Positions 37,758 to 63,510 of a stretch of 64,000 nt of DNA are shown here, piece by piece. Below the pieces are notes generated by a model. It had not been told where the DNA came from and did not search any database. It saw nothing but the letters and a program-made list of their open reading frames with translations. The stretch comes from Atrina japonica (taxonomy: Eukaryota > Mollusca > Bivalvia > Pterioida > Pinnidae): assembly GCA_030159075.1 (NCBI GenBank), contig BROG01000349.1:372001-436000 (forward strand), given 5' to 3'. How positions within the stretch are numbered: the first letter of the stretch is position 1; each line of letters begins with the position of its first letter. Both the position numbers and the translations under genes were made by a program.

Positions 37758-38203
37758 TATAAAGCCAGAACAACACAATGTACCACAAATTGCTGCATGA
37801 TAAACAACAATAATGTTCATTAGTCTAGTCTTATCAACATCACATGCTTGTACAACACTCAAAGCTACATTTATAAATCTATTTATCTACAGCAAATTTT
37901 TTATTGAATCAAAACTTGAATTTGCCATAACAATACTTGTAGTTAGAATATATTAGTTCAGTGAAGTATGTTTTTGACAACTGTTTTTAAAAGTTTCGCA
38001 AATTAAATGTGTTGATATTTCTAAATACACAATCTAACTTTGGATAAAATACATGTATCTTTATTGCTGTTAAGTTTTAATTTGTTTCTCATCCCAATTT
38101 GTTTAGGCAACAAACTGTTTTTTTAATTAACTGACAGTAGGCAATCAATAATGTAAAGAACTAAGCCAAATATAAACCAAGGAACTCAACACTGAAATAA
38201 ATA

Positions 38204-38354
38204 CAGTGGAACTTTCCTTTCCACTAAAATGTGGTATCTCATGAAAGGTGCTTTCTCAAAAGAGGCATTATTCACAAACGAACTAATTGATTTTCAATAT
38301 GTGGTCTCAAAAGATGGCTGGTTTTACAAAACAGTACAGACGGGTTTCACTGTA
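38204..38354. repeat. CAGTGGAAC short inverted repeat
   Basis: It begins ACAGTGGAACTTTCCTTTCC and ends ACGGGTTTCACTGTA, with GGTATCTCATGAAAGG and GTGGTCTCAAAAGATGG between them. Confidence 0.6.
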
Positions 38355-39270
38355 CTTATACATTTTCATATGAATCCTTGAAACAAGGAGAAGTCCAGTC
38401 ATGACAGAAAATGATACGATACATATATAACGATAATGTGTTCTCAATGCATTAGCTTCAGGATGGTATGAATACAAATATGTAATCCTTATCATGAGAT
38501 TAATAATAACAATTATGTCCAAAGATACAAATTGACAATTTACATTTAGATTCTTATCATTTAAAAATAACATCAGCAGCCTATGAAATGAAGACTGATA
38601 ACCATACCATTCTGTCACATTAAGGAATACACATTATACATAATACAATAGCATTAGTCTCTCACATTAAGAGATACATAAATAAGTGCATGTACGTCAA
38701 CCAATCAGAGTATGATCTGTAATAACATTTGTTTATCACAAACAAAACAAACAGCCTCATCCACCTATGGATTAATAACACATACATCAATTAATCAATA
38801 CCATAATAATTAGATACATTTATGTCAAATGATATCAAACTAATCAGTTCATCAAAAGAGACTTCAGTGATGCCCATTTAACTGAACATATCTAAAGCTT
38901 CAATTTAAATGTTGTCAGAACTTCTGGGTAATTATAAAAACTGAATTGCTTTTGAATATAGTAAATATCTTTCAAAAAGATTGATTAGATTCTAAAGACA
39001 CTTGTGACAAGATGAAAACAAGAGTACTGAAGATGGAACTAGTGACCACGTGGACAGTGGAGGTATTGTCCAATTCACATATACAATACAACTTGGCGGG
39101 GCTGAGTAACCTTTTCATTATTATACTGATGATTCGACTTACTTTTTGGTTAAGATAAGCTGCACAGGAATTGTGTTTTATTATGCACTAGGTGCATGGA
39201 GGTATACTAGCATATATAGCATGAACCACTACTATTATCAGTGTGATTTGCTTTGCCTTTTTACTCAAAT

Positions 39271-39340
39271 TTTAAACTCATCCAGGTCAAGAAAAGGTTC
39301 ACAAAACTCTTCCCCTCCAGGTTATATGGATTTTACTATA
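39271..39340 (+). repeat. 70-bp dispersed repeat, copy 1
   Basis: TTTAAACTCATCCAGGTCAA through GGTTATATGGATTTTACTAT matches 62381-62450 in the same orientation with about nine differences. Confidence 0.85.
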
Positions 39341-39349
39341 CACTATAAT

Positions 39350-39480
39350 ACCGTAATCGGCCGTGTATAATCCGCATTTATGTATTATCTGCACCCCCCA
39401 TTTCAGCATCAGATCTCGGAGAAAAAAGGACTTCGTGCGTATAATCCGCGTTGACTTTTTTCCACGGCCGTATGGCCGAA
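39350..39480. mobile_element. TATAATCCGC-type DNA element remnant
   Basis: It holds CCGTAATCGGCCGTGTATAATCCGC, where TATAATCCGC recurs at about 39439 before GTTGACTTTTTT. The two TATAATCCGC motifs are in direct order, so only one end of the element may remain. Similar ends are known in pogo/Tigger-like elements (from memory). Confidence 0.4.
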
Positions 39481-40392
39481 AACCGTCAGCGAGATTAATC
39501 CAAAGTAATGAGGTAGAAGACCATGTTACTGTTGCTGCTGAAAATAATGGTGGGACTAATGGTTTCAGTTACATAGACAAACACTGACACCAAAGACAAC
39601 AAAAATGTGGAAAAGAAAGACAAAGATTCTGTTGTTGATGACGATCATTAAAGACAGGGGGAAGAGAACAAGCGAGAGAAGAAAGAGGGGAGGGAAATAA
39701 GAAAAAGAAATATGATTAAGGTGTCGTATAGTGGAATTGACAATGTCAACGTTAACAAGGAAATAAAAGAATTGCCATACAATTTCAGGCCTTTATCTGC
39801 CAATTTTAGGAAAATGTCAGTGGCAACACAATTGGGAATTTTAATGTGAATTATGTCAAATTTGGAAAAAAATTGCAATAATATATAAATAATAATGACA
39901 AAATATTATGGAACCTCTTTCTATATGCATTTCCCCTGTATCAATTCATTTTTACATTTCATTATGGTCATAATATGTACATCAAATCCAAAATTTTCTT
40001 CAACATATTGGGAAAAAAAATGTATCTTACATTGCAAATGGGGAAGAATGTTGAACCCGTGAAAAGTATGGGAAAGGGCCTGATTTGTAACATTAACTAT
40101 TTATCATAAATTTTTCTTATTAAAAACATGTACTTGTTTTATATGAATATGATGAATTAAATGAGGAGGAGGATGGAGAGGAGGAGGAGGAGAAGAAGAA
40201 ATATTTTGATAATGAGTTTGTCAATTATAAAGTGAAGAAATTTACATATTCATATAATACCTCCATTTGAAAGACCAAGTCATTATAAGAAGTTTTTTAC
40301 TTTGCAAACATGTACTCTATATACACATATTAAATATTTGATTTATATTATCATGGTCTCTTTCAAGTCCTACATAATGTACTTTTGTACAG

Positions 40393-40535
40393 GCCTGGTG
40401 CCAGCAAGCTTGAAAAAAGATATATATCTCGGAGAAAGATGGCAAAACTTTGACAACATCATAAATCAGATACTTTCACATGGAGTCCATGTAAACATGA
40501 ACAGCAACATATGCAATTGTTTCCAGAGCAAATAG
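40393..40535 (+). other. Candidate terminal exon on plus, unidentified
   Basis: The acceptor ACTTTTGTACAG is followed by an open frame reading LVPASLKKDIYLGERWQN and ending CNCFQSK then TAG at 40533-40535. Composition is protein-like and free of repeats. No canonical AATAAA follows closely, and I see no upstream exon. Confidence 0.25.
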
Positions 40536-40832
40536 AGACTGTGCTACCTACTCTTCTGTTTCCCAATTATTGCTAGTCTGGCAAAAAGGAAAGAAACAGA
40601 AGGAAGTAAACAATCAGAAAATCAATAAGTAAATACTGAAACACAGAAAGTCTGAAGTCACTCTGACGTTTCTATAACAAAGAGTAAAGCTCACGAAAAC
40701 CCACATTACTATGTTACTAAGTTGAGGCAATAATATTTTTTTGATACAAATATAATTTCAACATATATGAAACACATGTACATTGTGAAATATCTATTTT
40801 ACATACCTAATTAATTGTGCATGTACTTGATA

Positions 40833-40835
<3 letters not shown>

Positions 40836-40896
<61 letters not shown>
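40836..40896. repeat. (TA)n microsatellite
   Basis: Uninterrupted TA dinucleotides of about 60 bases. Confidence 0.95.
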
Positions 40897-40902
<6 letters not shown>

Positions 40903-43900
40903 CATATGAGTCAGGGACTGAGAAAAGGATCCTTATAACATAACTAATGAAATGCAAGAAAGCAAGGAATTCTGTTATTTCGAGATAATAAGTGATTTTT
41001 TTCCTGTAATATTTCAATACTTTGAACTAGTAATATACTTGGAAATGTATGTAATTTCAAGAAAAACCTTTGAAAGATCTGGAATGAAAGTACAAGTACA
41101 TGTGTTGTATAAATATATAGTATAGAAATTGGAACCGGTCATTCAATTTTGACATAACCAGAATTTTGACACATCTGATTTCAACATTACAAGATTTCAC
41201 TGTTACAGAGTTAGTGTAATAAAATACTGAAAACCTAACAAAGAGGTTTTGAAGAATGTATAATAATTAATAAAATTCCTTATTCTCAGAATGGGACCCA
41301 TTTTTCAATGACCCAAAGAAATTACATCAGCAAAATATTTCACCAGAGATGTAAGATATCTATATCTAAAATTCCAAGCATTTTCATAAAACCACAGCTT
41401 TTCTATGTTTTACTACACATTGACAGCAATAAAATTTTAACTTTTTAATATGATTAAAATACCTAGAGATAAGTTTATTCCATGTACAATGTATCTTGAA
41501 TTTGATAGGCTGACTAACCTGTTGATTTTGTGAACATCTCTATAAAAATTATACTCTAAGATTGTTATCTGTACTTGAAAGCATATATTTACATTAAGAT
41601 ATCAATCTTATGCATTTTACTAGCTAAAGCATAAATTTACATATACATATAGATATGTATCATTATATCATATCCATTTAGCCAACTAAGAAAATCATAA
41701 ATTTTAAGTCTAATTGTCTACACTTAAGCTTTACATTTCTTGTGGTTTATCTCTGTTACATGGAATCTACAAATGTATATTTACACATTTGATAGAACAC
41801 ATAATCTTTCTTTTAGGGTTTCTGATCTACTGTTTGGAGGCTCTGGTGAAAGTTCTAAGATATAATTATCCATGAAATTTAAAGAATTTGACTGTTCACC
41901 GAGAATTTAATATTACATTATATATGGCAATTGAAATATGATCAAAAGATGGGGTGGTAGAGGAGGTTTAAACCAAAAGTGTACGAGTAATCATACTGTT
42001 ACTCAATGTTAGTTCTGTGGGGTGGAGATCCTTGATGTTTCCAATGTTTTCATCAAGTTTTTTTTAGAAATGAAATAAATGAAGAATCCATATCTGTATG
42101 AAATTCCTTGGAAACATTTTTCTCTCACATACATATAGTTTACATTTCATCCCCATTTCTTAACAGGCCTTCAAATCATCAAACTTTCAAAAATTTCCAA
42201 TTTCTTGGAACTATTTTAACCTTTTCTGATGTAGTTATTCACTACGAACACATGATCCAAAATTAATTTCTTTTCATACTCTGAGCTAGACAGAGGTTAA
42301 AGATTTGTTCTTGACAGTTTGCAACATAATGTTTTGAAATAATTACTGTAAGCTTTTCAAAAAAATTAAAATTAAATCTAGGATAAACTAAACACACTTT
42401 CAAAAGCTTATTAAAAATTGTGTTAAGTTCGGGATAGGCTCAACACATTTAGAAAAAGATATTTCGAATTGCATTAAAACCAGGTCCATGATCAGTTTAA
42501 CACAATTTGAAATTTTGTTCAAAGTGAATTAAAGAAGTACACTCAATTTAATTTTTATTTCAAGTTATTATGCAACTTAGTTCTGACAATAATGAAATTT
42601 TGACCGGTCATAGCTTCATGCATTGGTTTGTTGGCCAGTTCAGTTTTTTTTTTCAATTTATTTAATCATGTTGATCTGTCCTAAATTTAATACAGATTGA
42701 AAAAAATTATTCAGTTTCAACGAAATTTGAATTTTGTTTTTCAAAATGTGTAGTTTATTCAAAATGGATTGTTACACAGAATCAAGTTCTCTCATACATG
42801 TATGTCTTGAAAAGTTACAAACCATACATGTACATACATGTAGTAGTAATAAAATTTAAAATTGTTTGGTGTGCCCTAACCAATACAATGTAGCTTTAGA
42901 AGTGGGTCAGTCAGTAGGCAATTTTTACAAAATTCTCTTTTAAATTTTGATAGATACATCAAATAATACAAAATCTCAGATTTTTTAAACAAAAAAAATA
43001 ATTGAGCAAACCTGCTAGGGTTCAACATTAAGGTTTGTCCTGTTGTCCAGGACAAGTCCATTTTGTATTCAGACAAGTAAATGTGTTATTTCTCACTTGT
43101 CCAAAAGGATAAGTGAAATTGTTTAAGGCAAAAGTTAATTCAACAAAGATTATTCTTATTTGGAACACAAAGCAATATCTTTGAATATTACACTTGAGTT
43201 TTCGGACAAGTCATTTTTGCATTCAGACAAGTAGTCAGTAGATTTAAATACTACTTGTCATGCAGGACAAGTGGAAACTTCCATATTTTTTGTTGGAACT
43301 TTTTAGGTGGGTTGGTCAGGTGACTACTTATTAAAAGTTTTGAAAGAAACAAATTCCAGTTTCAAATTCTGTATACCCACAGCAGAATTTATACTTTAAA
43401 ATATAAAATCAACAAACATACTTAGTACATGTATAACAGTTAAAGAGGGATAACTCTTGAAGTTTAAAGCTAGATAACAACTTAAACAAGACATTAAAAT
43501 GAATACATGTAACTTCTTATCAACAACTAAGATCACAGTAAAACAGTATCTAACAAGGTGCATCCAGGAATTTTCAAAGAGGGGTGTAAATTTTTTTTTG
43601 GGGGGGAGGGGTGACAAGACACTGCAGGCATGGAAATGCTGCGTTCATTCTGAGTAAAGAATCAGACATCATTGCAATCATTCACTGATTACACATGGGA
43701 AAATCTTATACAATTTGATCCAATGCAAATTTTGCATATACATAAATTTTCATACTCATACATGCTAAGAAAACGCAAATGAATTTCTGTAGGACACACA
43801 CTTCAAAGAGAAATTGAAATAAAACAAAGTATAATCAAAAGCCATATAATCTAAAACATAGACAAACCCATGTTGGATCCAGGATTTCAAGTTAGAGGGG

Positions 43901-44302
43901 AGGAATTCAAAAGAGTATATAATAATTTTTGTTGAGTGTAGCGAGGCGCAAAATTTTGGTAATTCATTTTTATTTTCCAACATTTTATTAAAAAATATAC
44001 AGATTTCTTGGATGTCTGACCATATTAATTCTTGTGAGGCCAAAAAAAAAAATTATGTGTGGTTCTGGTAATGTCTCCCCCCTCCCCCCCAAATAAGGTA
44101 GACAGGCAGAGATTTTTTTTAAATTTTTTGTTTTGTTCCAACAGGAAAAATGAACAACCAATATGTGGCATGTCCCATGGCCATGAGCAGGCATTTTTTA
44201 AAGTGAGTTGCCAACAAACTCGTGGATTCTAATACATGTGTGGCCAATATCAATGTACAGAGTAGAATCAGACCCGGAATTCCGGCAAAAAGCGAAAGAG
44301 AA

Positions 44303-44308
<6 letters not shown>

Positions 44309-44372
<64 letters not shown>
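44309..44372. repeat. (AT)n microsatellite
   Basis: AT dinucleotides with a single AAAT interruption in the middle, followed by a short imperfect end. Confidence 0.95.
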
Positions 44373-44377
<5 letters not shown>

Positions 44378-46894
44378 TGAAGGGGTCAGGGATATAAATT
44401 AGGGATGGTCGGGTAACTGGAACCACACAAATAAATATATTTTGGCCTGATTGGATTAGAATATATGATACAGCTAATGGAAAGTCCATTATCATTGATG
44501 TCAGTTACAACTGTTATTGATGATCATTTTAAAAATGAACAAAGAGGATAGAATTATATATACAGTCAAAACTTTTTATATCAAGATCGATATCGATTTA
44601 CTCAGTTATCTTGAGATGAAGTGCTGGTCCTGGCAATCTTCTTCTATATTTTACCAATAAAAGACCTGATAACTTGAGATAAAAAAAGTCGAAAAAACCG
44701 CTGATGTCGATGTAAAAACTTGGTCCCCATGTTTAGATTCAATGTGAAATTGACCAGTTATCTCTAGGTTAAATTACTGTACATCATCAATAAGTCATTG
44801 TGATTATATACATGTAACTAGTGCTGATCAAATATGCTTTCTATATCCTCCTTTTGGGTACATACAATAAATAGGCTCTCCGTTCTTAAATCTATATGGT
44901 TAATGCTACTTTCTAAAATTCATTTTTAGACTTTCTGCTCTTAAATGTATAATCATTATGACAGTGTCACTTCCGTGATCTAAAACAGAGCATGGGATGT
45001 TCCTATTAAAATGTGAGTGAACTTTACTTGCAAATAGAGCTGTGTATTGAGAAATAAATTCTCAAACGTAATTAACTCCTATTAATTTGCTTTAAATATA
45101 GTTTGACAAAACATATATTTGTAACTGTAAGTGTGCACATATACTGCGATAAGAGACAAAGGATATACATTTAGGCCTACAAGTATTCTTGCAACTACAG
45201 AGATGCTCATGAGAGGAATCAGGATTGTATTTAGTGACAGACCTTTTAACTCAAAGACCCGTTTATCTAAAAAATTTTTACTTGGTCCCAATGACTTTGA
45301 GAAAATGAGGTTTGACTGTAATATGCATTTTTCAAATTAAAAGAGAAACCAGATAAAGAAAATTTATCACATTGTTCTTTTAATGATTACCAATGTCTTT
45401 TTTTTTCAAAAGACACAGTACTAGTATACATGTAGCATTAAATGGATACACATCAATTTGGCTGAGGTTTGAAATCACAAATTATAAATATTGTTGATTA
45501 TTTTAACTTGTCCTCTCTGACAAATGCTTAGGAAGATTAACTTGTCCGAGCTGATTTTCACCTGGACACGGACAATCAGAAATGTTAATGTTGAGCCCTG
45601 ATTGGGTTTGTTTCCTTGTCCATAATGAACAGATCACAAAGCATTTGATTAAACTGAAGTTCCAAGAAGTTTGGAAAGTCCGTGTTTTATCATTAAAACA
45701 TGGAATTATTGCACAGGGATTTATATTTCCTGTTGATAATCAAGTCTTTCCAGACTTTTCCTACTACAGCAAATTAAACATTTTGCAGACTTAATTCATG
45801 GTTACACTGGAACTTCTAATTATGTTCTATGGTAAATATTTGACGTCATATGCGAGTGCAGCGAGCTCTTTATTGTAGAAATATTGCAACTTGAGACAAG
45901 TCCAATAATTACAGCGTCTTCTTACGGTCACAGTCTTCTGGTGTGTACTATGGGCATCAAAAACTTTCAACCAGTACATCGCAAATGAGGCTCCGCATAC
46001 AGATTTATAGAAAATGACTGTCGAGTACAATGGATTTGTCGACAGCCTGATCCCATAATAGCTGGATTAGTAACAGCCTAGATATGACAGCCCGTTCCCA
46101 TAATAGCTGGATTAGTAACAGCCTAGATATATATTATAACAGCTTACCAACATCTTATTGTTCCTATAAAACAATGCCAAATAAGCCTTACCTATAATTT
46201 TGCAAAATTTCAGCATGATTTTAAGCAAGCACTTTATGGTAAGGGGTAAACACTGTCTGCATTACCTACACCACATGGTTTTCCTAACCTGATGCATTTA
46301 ATGTTACATTACAATGTTACAATGACAAAGCTGCACTCGCTTCAAGGCAATGTCTTAGTTCATAATTAATTTAATTATGATGTCATTTTGTGGTACAGGT
46401 GTTGCCCTACTGAGATCAGATAGACTCTCCATGAATGCTTTTTTTCCCAGATGTGTAAACAAAGAGATGTGCTCCCTTAGATCATATTATGAAAATGGTA
46501 AATTAAATTTTTTCAAGACTATATATTGCTTGAGACATGAACCAACAAATGCAATAAGTAAGGGTTTCTGAAAACCAATAACTGACCGAAACGGAGATCG
46601 AAATAAATGTTGCATAGAAATGACAGTTTATCCACCGGCAAACTTTTGTCTTTTGGGGTAGATTGGAATTTGGAAAGAAGGTGTATGCATATTGCGTGAC
46701 AGTCTTGATTTCTTTTATTTTTTAAACGATCACAAACGAAATTAGCAGACGAACTTTTCGCTACATTCACCATTTTCTTCATTTTAGTCCTACTATTAAA
46801 TGTGATGTTGCTTGTTTTACGTCATAAATACTACACAATACCTTACTTTGCAATTTAATATATTATGGTGATATTAAAACGCGAAAAAACTTAC

Positions 46895-46937
46895 CTTTTA
46901 GCGCAAGCAAGTGCTCTTTCTCTCTTGTGCCCTCCAT
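46895..46937 (-). CDS. TRAPPC13: TRAPPC13 first coding exon (partial gene)
   Basis: On - it reads MEGTREKEHLLALK plus one base of a split codon, then a consensus donor (AAAAG|GTAAGT at 46894-46889). EHLLALK right after a short variable start is the characteristic N-terminus of TRAPPC13, a subunit of the TRAPP tethering complexes of ER-Golgi and autophagy traffic; this match is from memory. The location agrees: TRAPPC13 is head to head with TRIM23 in vertebrates. Only this 43-nt exon is assigned. The remaining exons should lie further left on the same strand. Confidence 0.8.
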
Positions 46938-47183
46938 GATGGAAATAAGTTAGTCCCGCACTTAAATATTTACCTCCGATTACTATTTTTTTTTAATCCA
47001 CCTGTTATTTATCATTTATGTACAGTTTAGTAATGCCTGATTTAATAATAAATTGAAATTATGTTATTTTTAAACACATTTCATTGGTTTTCATTCCTTC
47101 AGATTTTGCGCTAAAATAATTGACCAATCATATTTGTCAATATCCGTCATTACTGAAGATATAAATGTTGATGTAGACCTACG
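46938..47183. promoter_or_regulatory. Bidirectional promoter of TRAPPC13 and TRIM23
   Basis: Only 246 bp separate the two divergent start codons, so both 5' UTRs and core promoters must fit here or start just inside. CCAAT boxes are present on + (47124-47128) and - (ATTGG at 47083-47087), with an E2F-like TTTTGCGC at 47104-47111. There is no TATA box at a fitting position. NF-Y type CCAAT boxes are common in divergent housekeeping promoters. Roles of the boxes are inferred. Confidence 0.65.
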
Positions 47184-60521
<13,338 letters not shown>

Positions 60522-60750
60522 CGGCTTTCTTGCCAGCCACTTGTACAAAGACTTGCTGCAACTAGGATGCTAGTGAAACAATGTGTTCATGATATATATT
60601 TATCCTAGATCTGATGTGTAAAAGGCATTTAATTAAGTTCTATTTATAGATTTTTAACCTTTTTAGTTTTATATCTAGAGACATGGTTTATCATTTCAGT
60701 ATGTTCTGTTTGCACGACTGATAATAAAATTATAGATTGTCAAATGATTT
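60522..60750 (+). other. TRIM23: TRIM23 3' UTR
   Basis: Unique AT-rich sequence to just beyond AATAAA at 60723-60728. The 91-codon frame at 60799-61071 lies beyond it and shows no protein features. Confidence 0.6.
60723..60728 (+). promoter_or_regulatory. TRIM23: Poly(A) signal AATAAA (TRIM23)
   Basis: First canonical hexamer after the stop, 202 bp downstream, followed by a T/G-rich stretch. Confidence 0.6.
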
Positions 60751-61746
60751 AATGACTTCTAACTAAATGTTGAGTACTGTCAATATCATTTTTACGAGTT
60801 GATGGAACATCAACGCTGTTATGTTATGCTAAGTTGTTTATTGGGAACAAGTCAAAGCACATTTTGCAGTATGGGGTTAATAACACATTATATTGACGCA
60901 AAATTACACATGTACGTGCATTTCAGCAACATAAACTCAACTTCAAGATTGAGATTTCCAAATCACACTGTTATTCGTATATTTTTGAAAAATATAGATG
61001 TACAAGTCTTCTTGAAATATATGCTATTAAAGGTCAGTTCGGTGTCCTTTATGAATTTTAAAATACTATAATTTTGCTTTAGAATGTTGCTTTTCAATTT
61101 TTTTGCCAGTTGCAGCTAATATATGATTAACAACTGTGACAGGTTAACTGCACACCATCTGAGTCATAGGTGTTAATATCTGGCATTTATCTTTGGCTGA
61201 TTACAATTTGATGTCAGTAAAAAAGTTGTGCCATAATTTAGATGTAAAACACACTGATCCATATTTTAACTCTTGTATTTTACCTATAAATTTTAAATAG
61301 ATAACAGTACCATTGCTGTATTGATACATCATATACCTTGAAATTTTTGCTACCATTTACTTTTTGTAAACTTTTTGTCTAAGATGACAGGGCAAATTTA
61401 ACATTAAAGGGAAATTTTTCATGCTAACTAATTGAAGCATGATCGACATGCCATGCATGGTGATTTTGGGCAAATTTAAGACAGAGTTAATATGTTTTCT
61501 GTCTTAAAAGGGCAAAAAAAATTTGCAGGATTACATCATTCACTCCATGAAATATTGCATATGGTTGTTTTTTTTTGTTTTTTTATTGTTGTGTAACGTC
61601 CCACTTATTGCATTTGGTTTCATGATCGTATGTATGAAAACAAGTAAACACATCATAAAAACAACGTGTAAAGCATATGTTCAATTTACATATGATAATT
61701 ATATCTGCATATTTTGTGTGAGGTTTACGCAGTTTGAAAGACCAAT

Positions 61747-61888
61747 GCCCACTTGCATAAAACATCAGAATATTCTTAATATGAAGAATATTCTTAACGA
61801 CCTGCTTAGCCAATCAGATTTCAGAATTAGCTCTAGTTGTCTAAAATTTCAGACTTCAGTAATACTCAAGTTTTATGCAGGTGGGGCT
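61747..61888. mobile_element. Foldback MITE with GCCCACTTGCATAAAAC ends
   Basis: GCCCACTTGCATAAAAC at left and GTTTTATGCAGGTGGGGC at right are near-perfect inverses. The middle has CTTAGCCAATCAGATTTCAG, shared inverted with 56371-56505. Confidence 0.75.
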
Positions 61889-62380
61889 GTTTTTCATATT
61901 CTAAGATATTTATAGCTATTTTTGTGATATGTGATGCAAGGTACTCTAGAAAATTTATTATAAACTGAGAAGATTGATCAAGGTATTGAAATGAAAATGA
62001 CAACTCTGACTGTCTCTGATGTTGTCAGTAGATTTAATGTATAAGAAGTAAGTTTTTGTCAAACAACGAAAGGAATACAAATAGTTAAGATACAAATGTA
62101 TGTCTATATCGATATGCCTGTTACTGATCTGTTTACCATCTGGGTAACACCCATGCTTTAACACCATTAAATCCATTTGTATGTTTTCAGACAGTTAACA
62201 AATTACTTTCTATTGTCCGATTCACATAAGATGGCAGATGATTCTACTCACTTTTGGTTTATGACAAGCTTCATGGGAAATACGTTTTATTCCTCACTAA
62301 ATACTTTCTTATGTATGGTGACAAGTAGGAACAATTACTCGAGTCTGTGTAAATTTATTGTTATGCTTTATTACCTATAA

Positions 62381-62450
62381 TTTAAACTCGTCCAGGTCAA
62401 GTAAGGGTTCACAAGACTCCGCCCCACCAGGTTATATGGATTTTACTATA
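62381..62450 (+). repeat. 70-bp dispersed repeat, copy 2
   Basis: Partner of 39271-39340, same orientation. CCAGGTTATATGGATTTTAC is identical. Confidence 0.85.
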
Positions 62451-62559
62451 AAATTGATTACAAACAATTTATGTGAATTATTATTTAGGTAAAATGAGCC
62501 TTCTGAAAAAAGTGTTCATGAAGCAGGCAGCATATTTACATTTTTAGCTATTCGTATGG

Positions 62560-63510
62560 CCCTGCATCCATGGTCCGTCCGCCATCAGTCCGTCATCTGT
62601 CCGACCTGAACAATTCTTGTTACCGCTACTTCTCAGAAACTAATGAAGGGATCTACTTGAAATTTGACATGAAGGTTCCCCTTGAGGTCTAGTTGTTTAT
62701 ATTACATTTTCAAAGAGATCGGAATCCAGCATGGCCGACAGGTGGCCATCTTGGATTTTGACCAAAGGAAGTTTGTTACCGCTACTTCTAAGAAAGGACT
62801 GAAGGAATTTCCCTGAAATTTGACATGAAGGTTCCCCTTGAGGTCTAGTTGTGCATTTGAGATTTTCAGAGAGATCAGAATCCAATATGGCGGACAGGCG
62901 GCCATCTTGGATTTTGACCAAAGGAAGATTGTTACCACTTTTTCTCAGAAAGGACAGAAAGGATCTCCTTGAAATTTGACATGAAGGTTCCTCTTGAGGT
63001 TTAGTTGTGCATATAACATTTTCAGAGATTGGAATCCAACATGGCGGACGGGTGGCCATCTTGGATTTTGACCAAAGGATGTTTGTTACCGTTATTTCTC
63101 AGAAAGGACTGATGTGATCTCATTGAAATTTGACATCAAGGTTCCCCTTAAGATCTAGTGTTGCATATTGCATTTTCAGAGAGATTGGAATCCAATATTG
63201 CCGACAGGCGGCCATCTTGGATTTTTACCATAGGAAGTTTGTTATTGCTATTGAAGGGATTTACTTGAAATTGGACATGAGGGTTCCCTGTGAGATCTAG
63301 TTGTGCATATGACATTTTCAGAGAGATTGGATTCCAACATGGCGAACAGGTGGCCATCTTGGATTTTGACAATGGAAGTATGTATTTCTCAAAATGTACT
63401 GAAGGAATCTTTTTGAAATTGATTATGGAGGTTCCCCCTTAGGTCTAGATGTGCATATTACATTTTCAGAGAGATCAAAATCCAAGATGGACACCTGTCG
63501 GACATGTTGA
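62560..63510. repeat. About 155-bp tandem array, inverted relative to 36 kb
   Basis: It starts with the flank GGCCCTGCATCCATGGTCCG and GTCCGCCATCAGTCC, then six units with AATTTGACATGAAGGTTCCC, TTTTCAGAGAGAT, GGCCATCTTGGATTTTGACC. AATCCAAC/TATGG sites recur about every 155 bp (near 62722, 62878, 63031, 63187, 63327). Long minus frames here are repeat-encoded. Confidence 0.9.

Larger units (their letters stand above)
36820..46894. other. Interval probably containing TRAPPC13 intron(s); repeats
   Basis: Contents: dispersed repeat 37545-37757, gaccac repeat 38204-38354, a 70-bp repeat with a TATAATCCGC element (39271-39480), AT microsatellites at 40836-40896 and 44309-44372, and a GACAAGT-rich repeat (43020-43270, relative at 45500-45590). 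One possible terminal exon is at 40393-40535. I could not recognise the second TRAPPC13 exon on -. Confidence 0.5.
60751..62555. other. Intergenic, downstream of TRIM23
   Basis: It contains a foldback MITE (61747-61888) and the 70-bp repeat copy 2 (62381-62450). No exon is recognised. Confidence 0.6.

Noticed and set aside
38307..38618. Minus frame of 103 codons, partly hydrophobic
   Set aside because: Its C-terminal part translates the end of a CAGTGGAAC repeat and the rest is AT-rich without splice support.
41800..41940. Minus coding exon reading SLNFMDNYILELSPEPPNSR
   Set aside because: About 40 open codons only, weak acceptor, no known family, and no match to expected TRAPPC13 sequence.
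45131..45340. Plus/minus paired frames of 69-70 codons
   Set aside because: Both strands open with Ser/Thr/Lys-rich wording typical of an ancient dispersed repeat; no gene evidence.
46519..46782. Minus gene starting MKKMVNVAKSSSANFV
   Set aside because: It sits in the first TRAPPC13 intron, has no homology I know and no convincing splice or poly(A) context.
62697..63372. Minus frames of up to 120 codons with repeated KIQDGHLSA-like words
   Set aside because: They translate the 155-bp tandem array; the words repeat because the DNA repeats. The same holds at 36179-36580.
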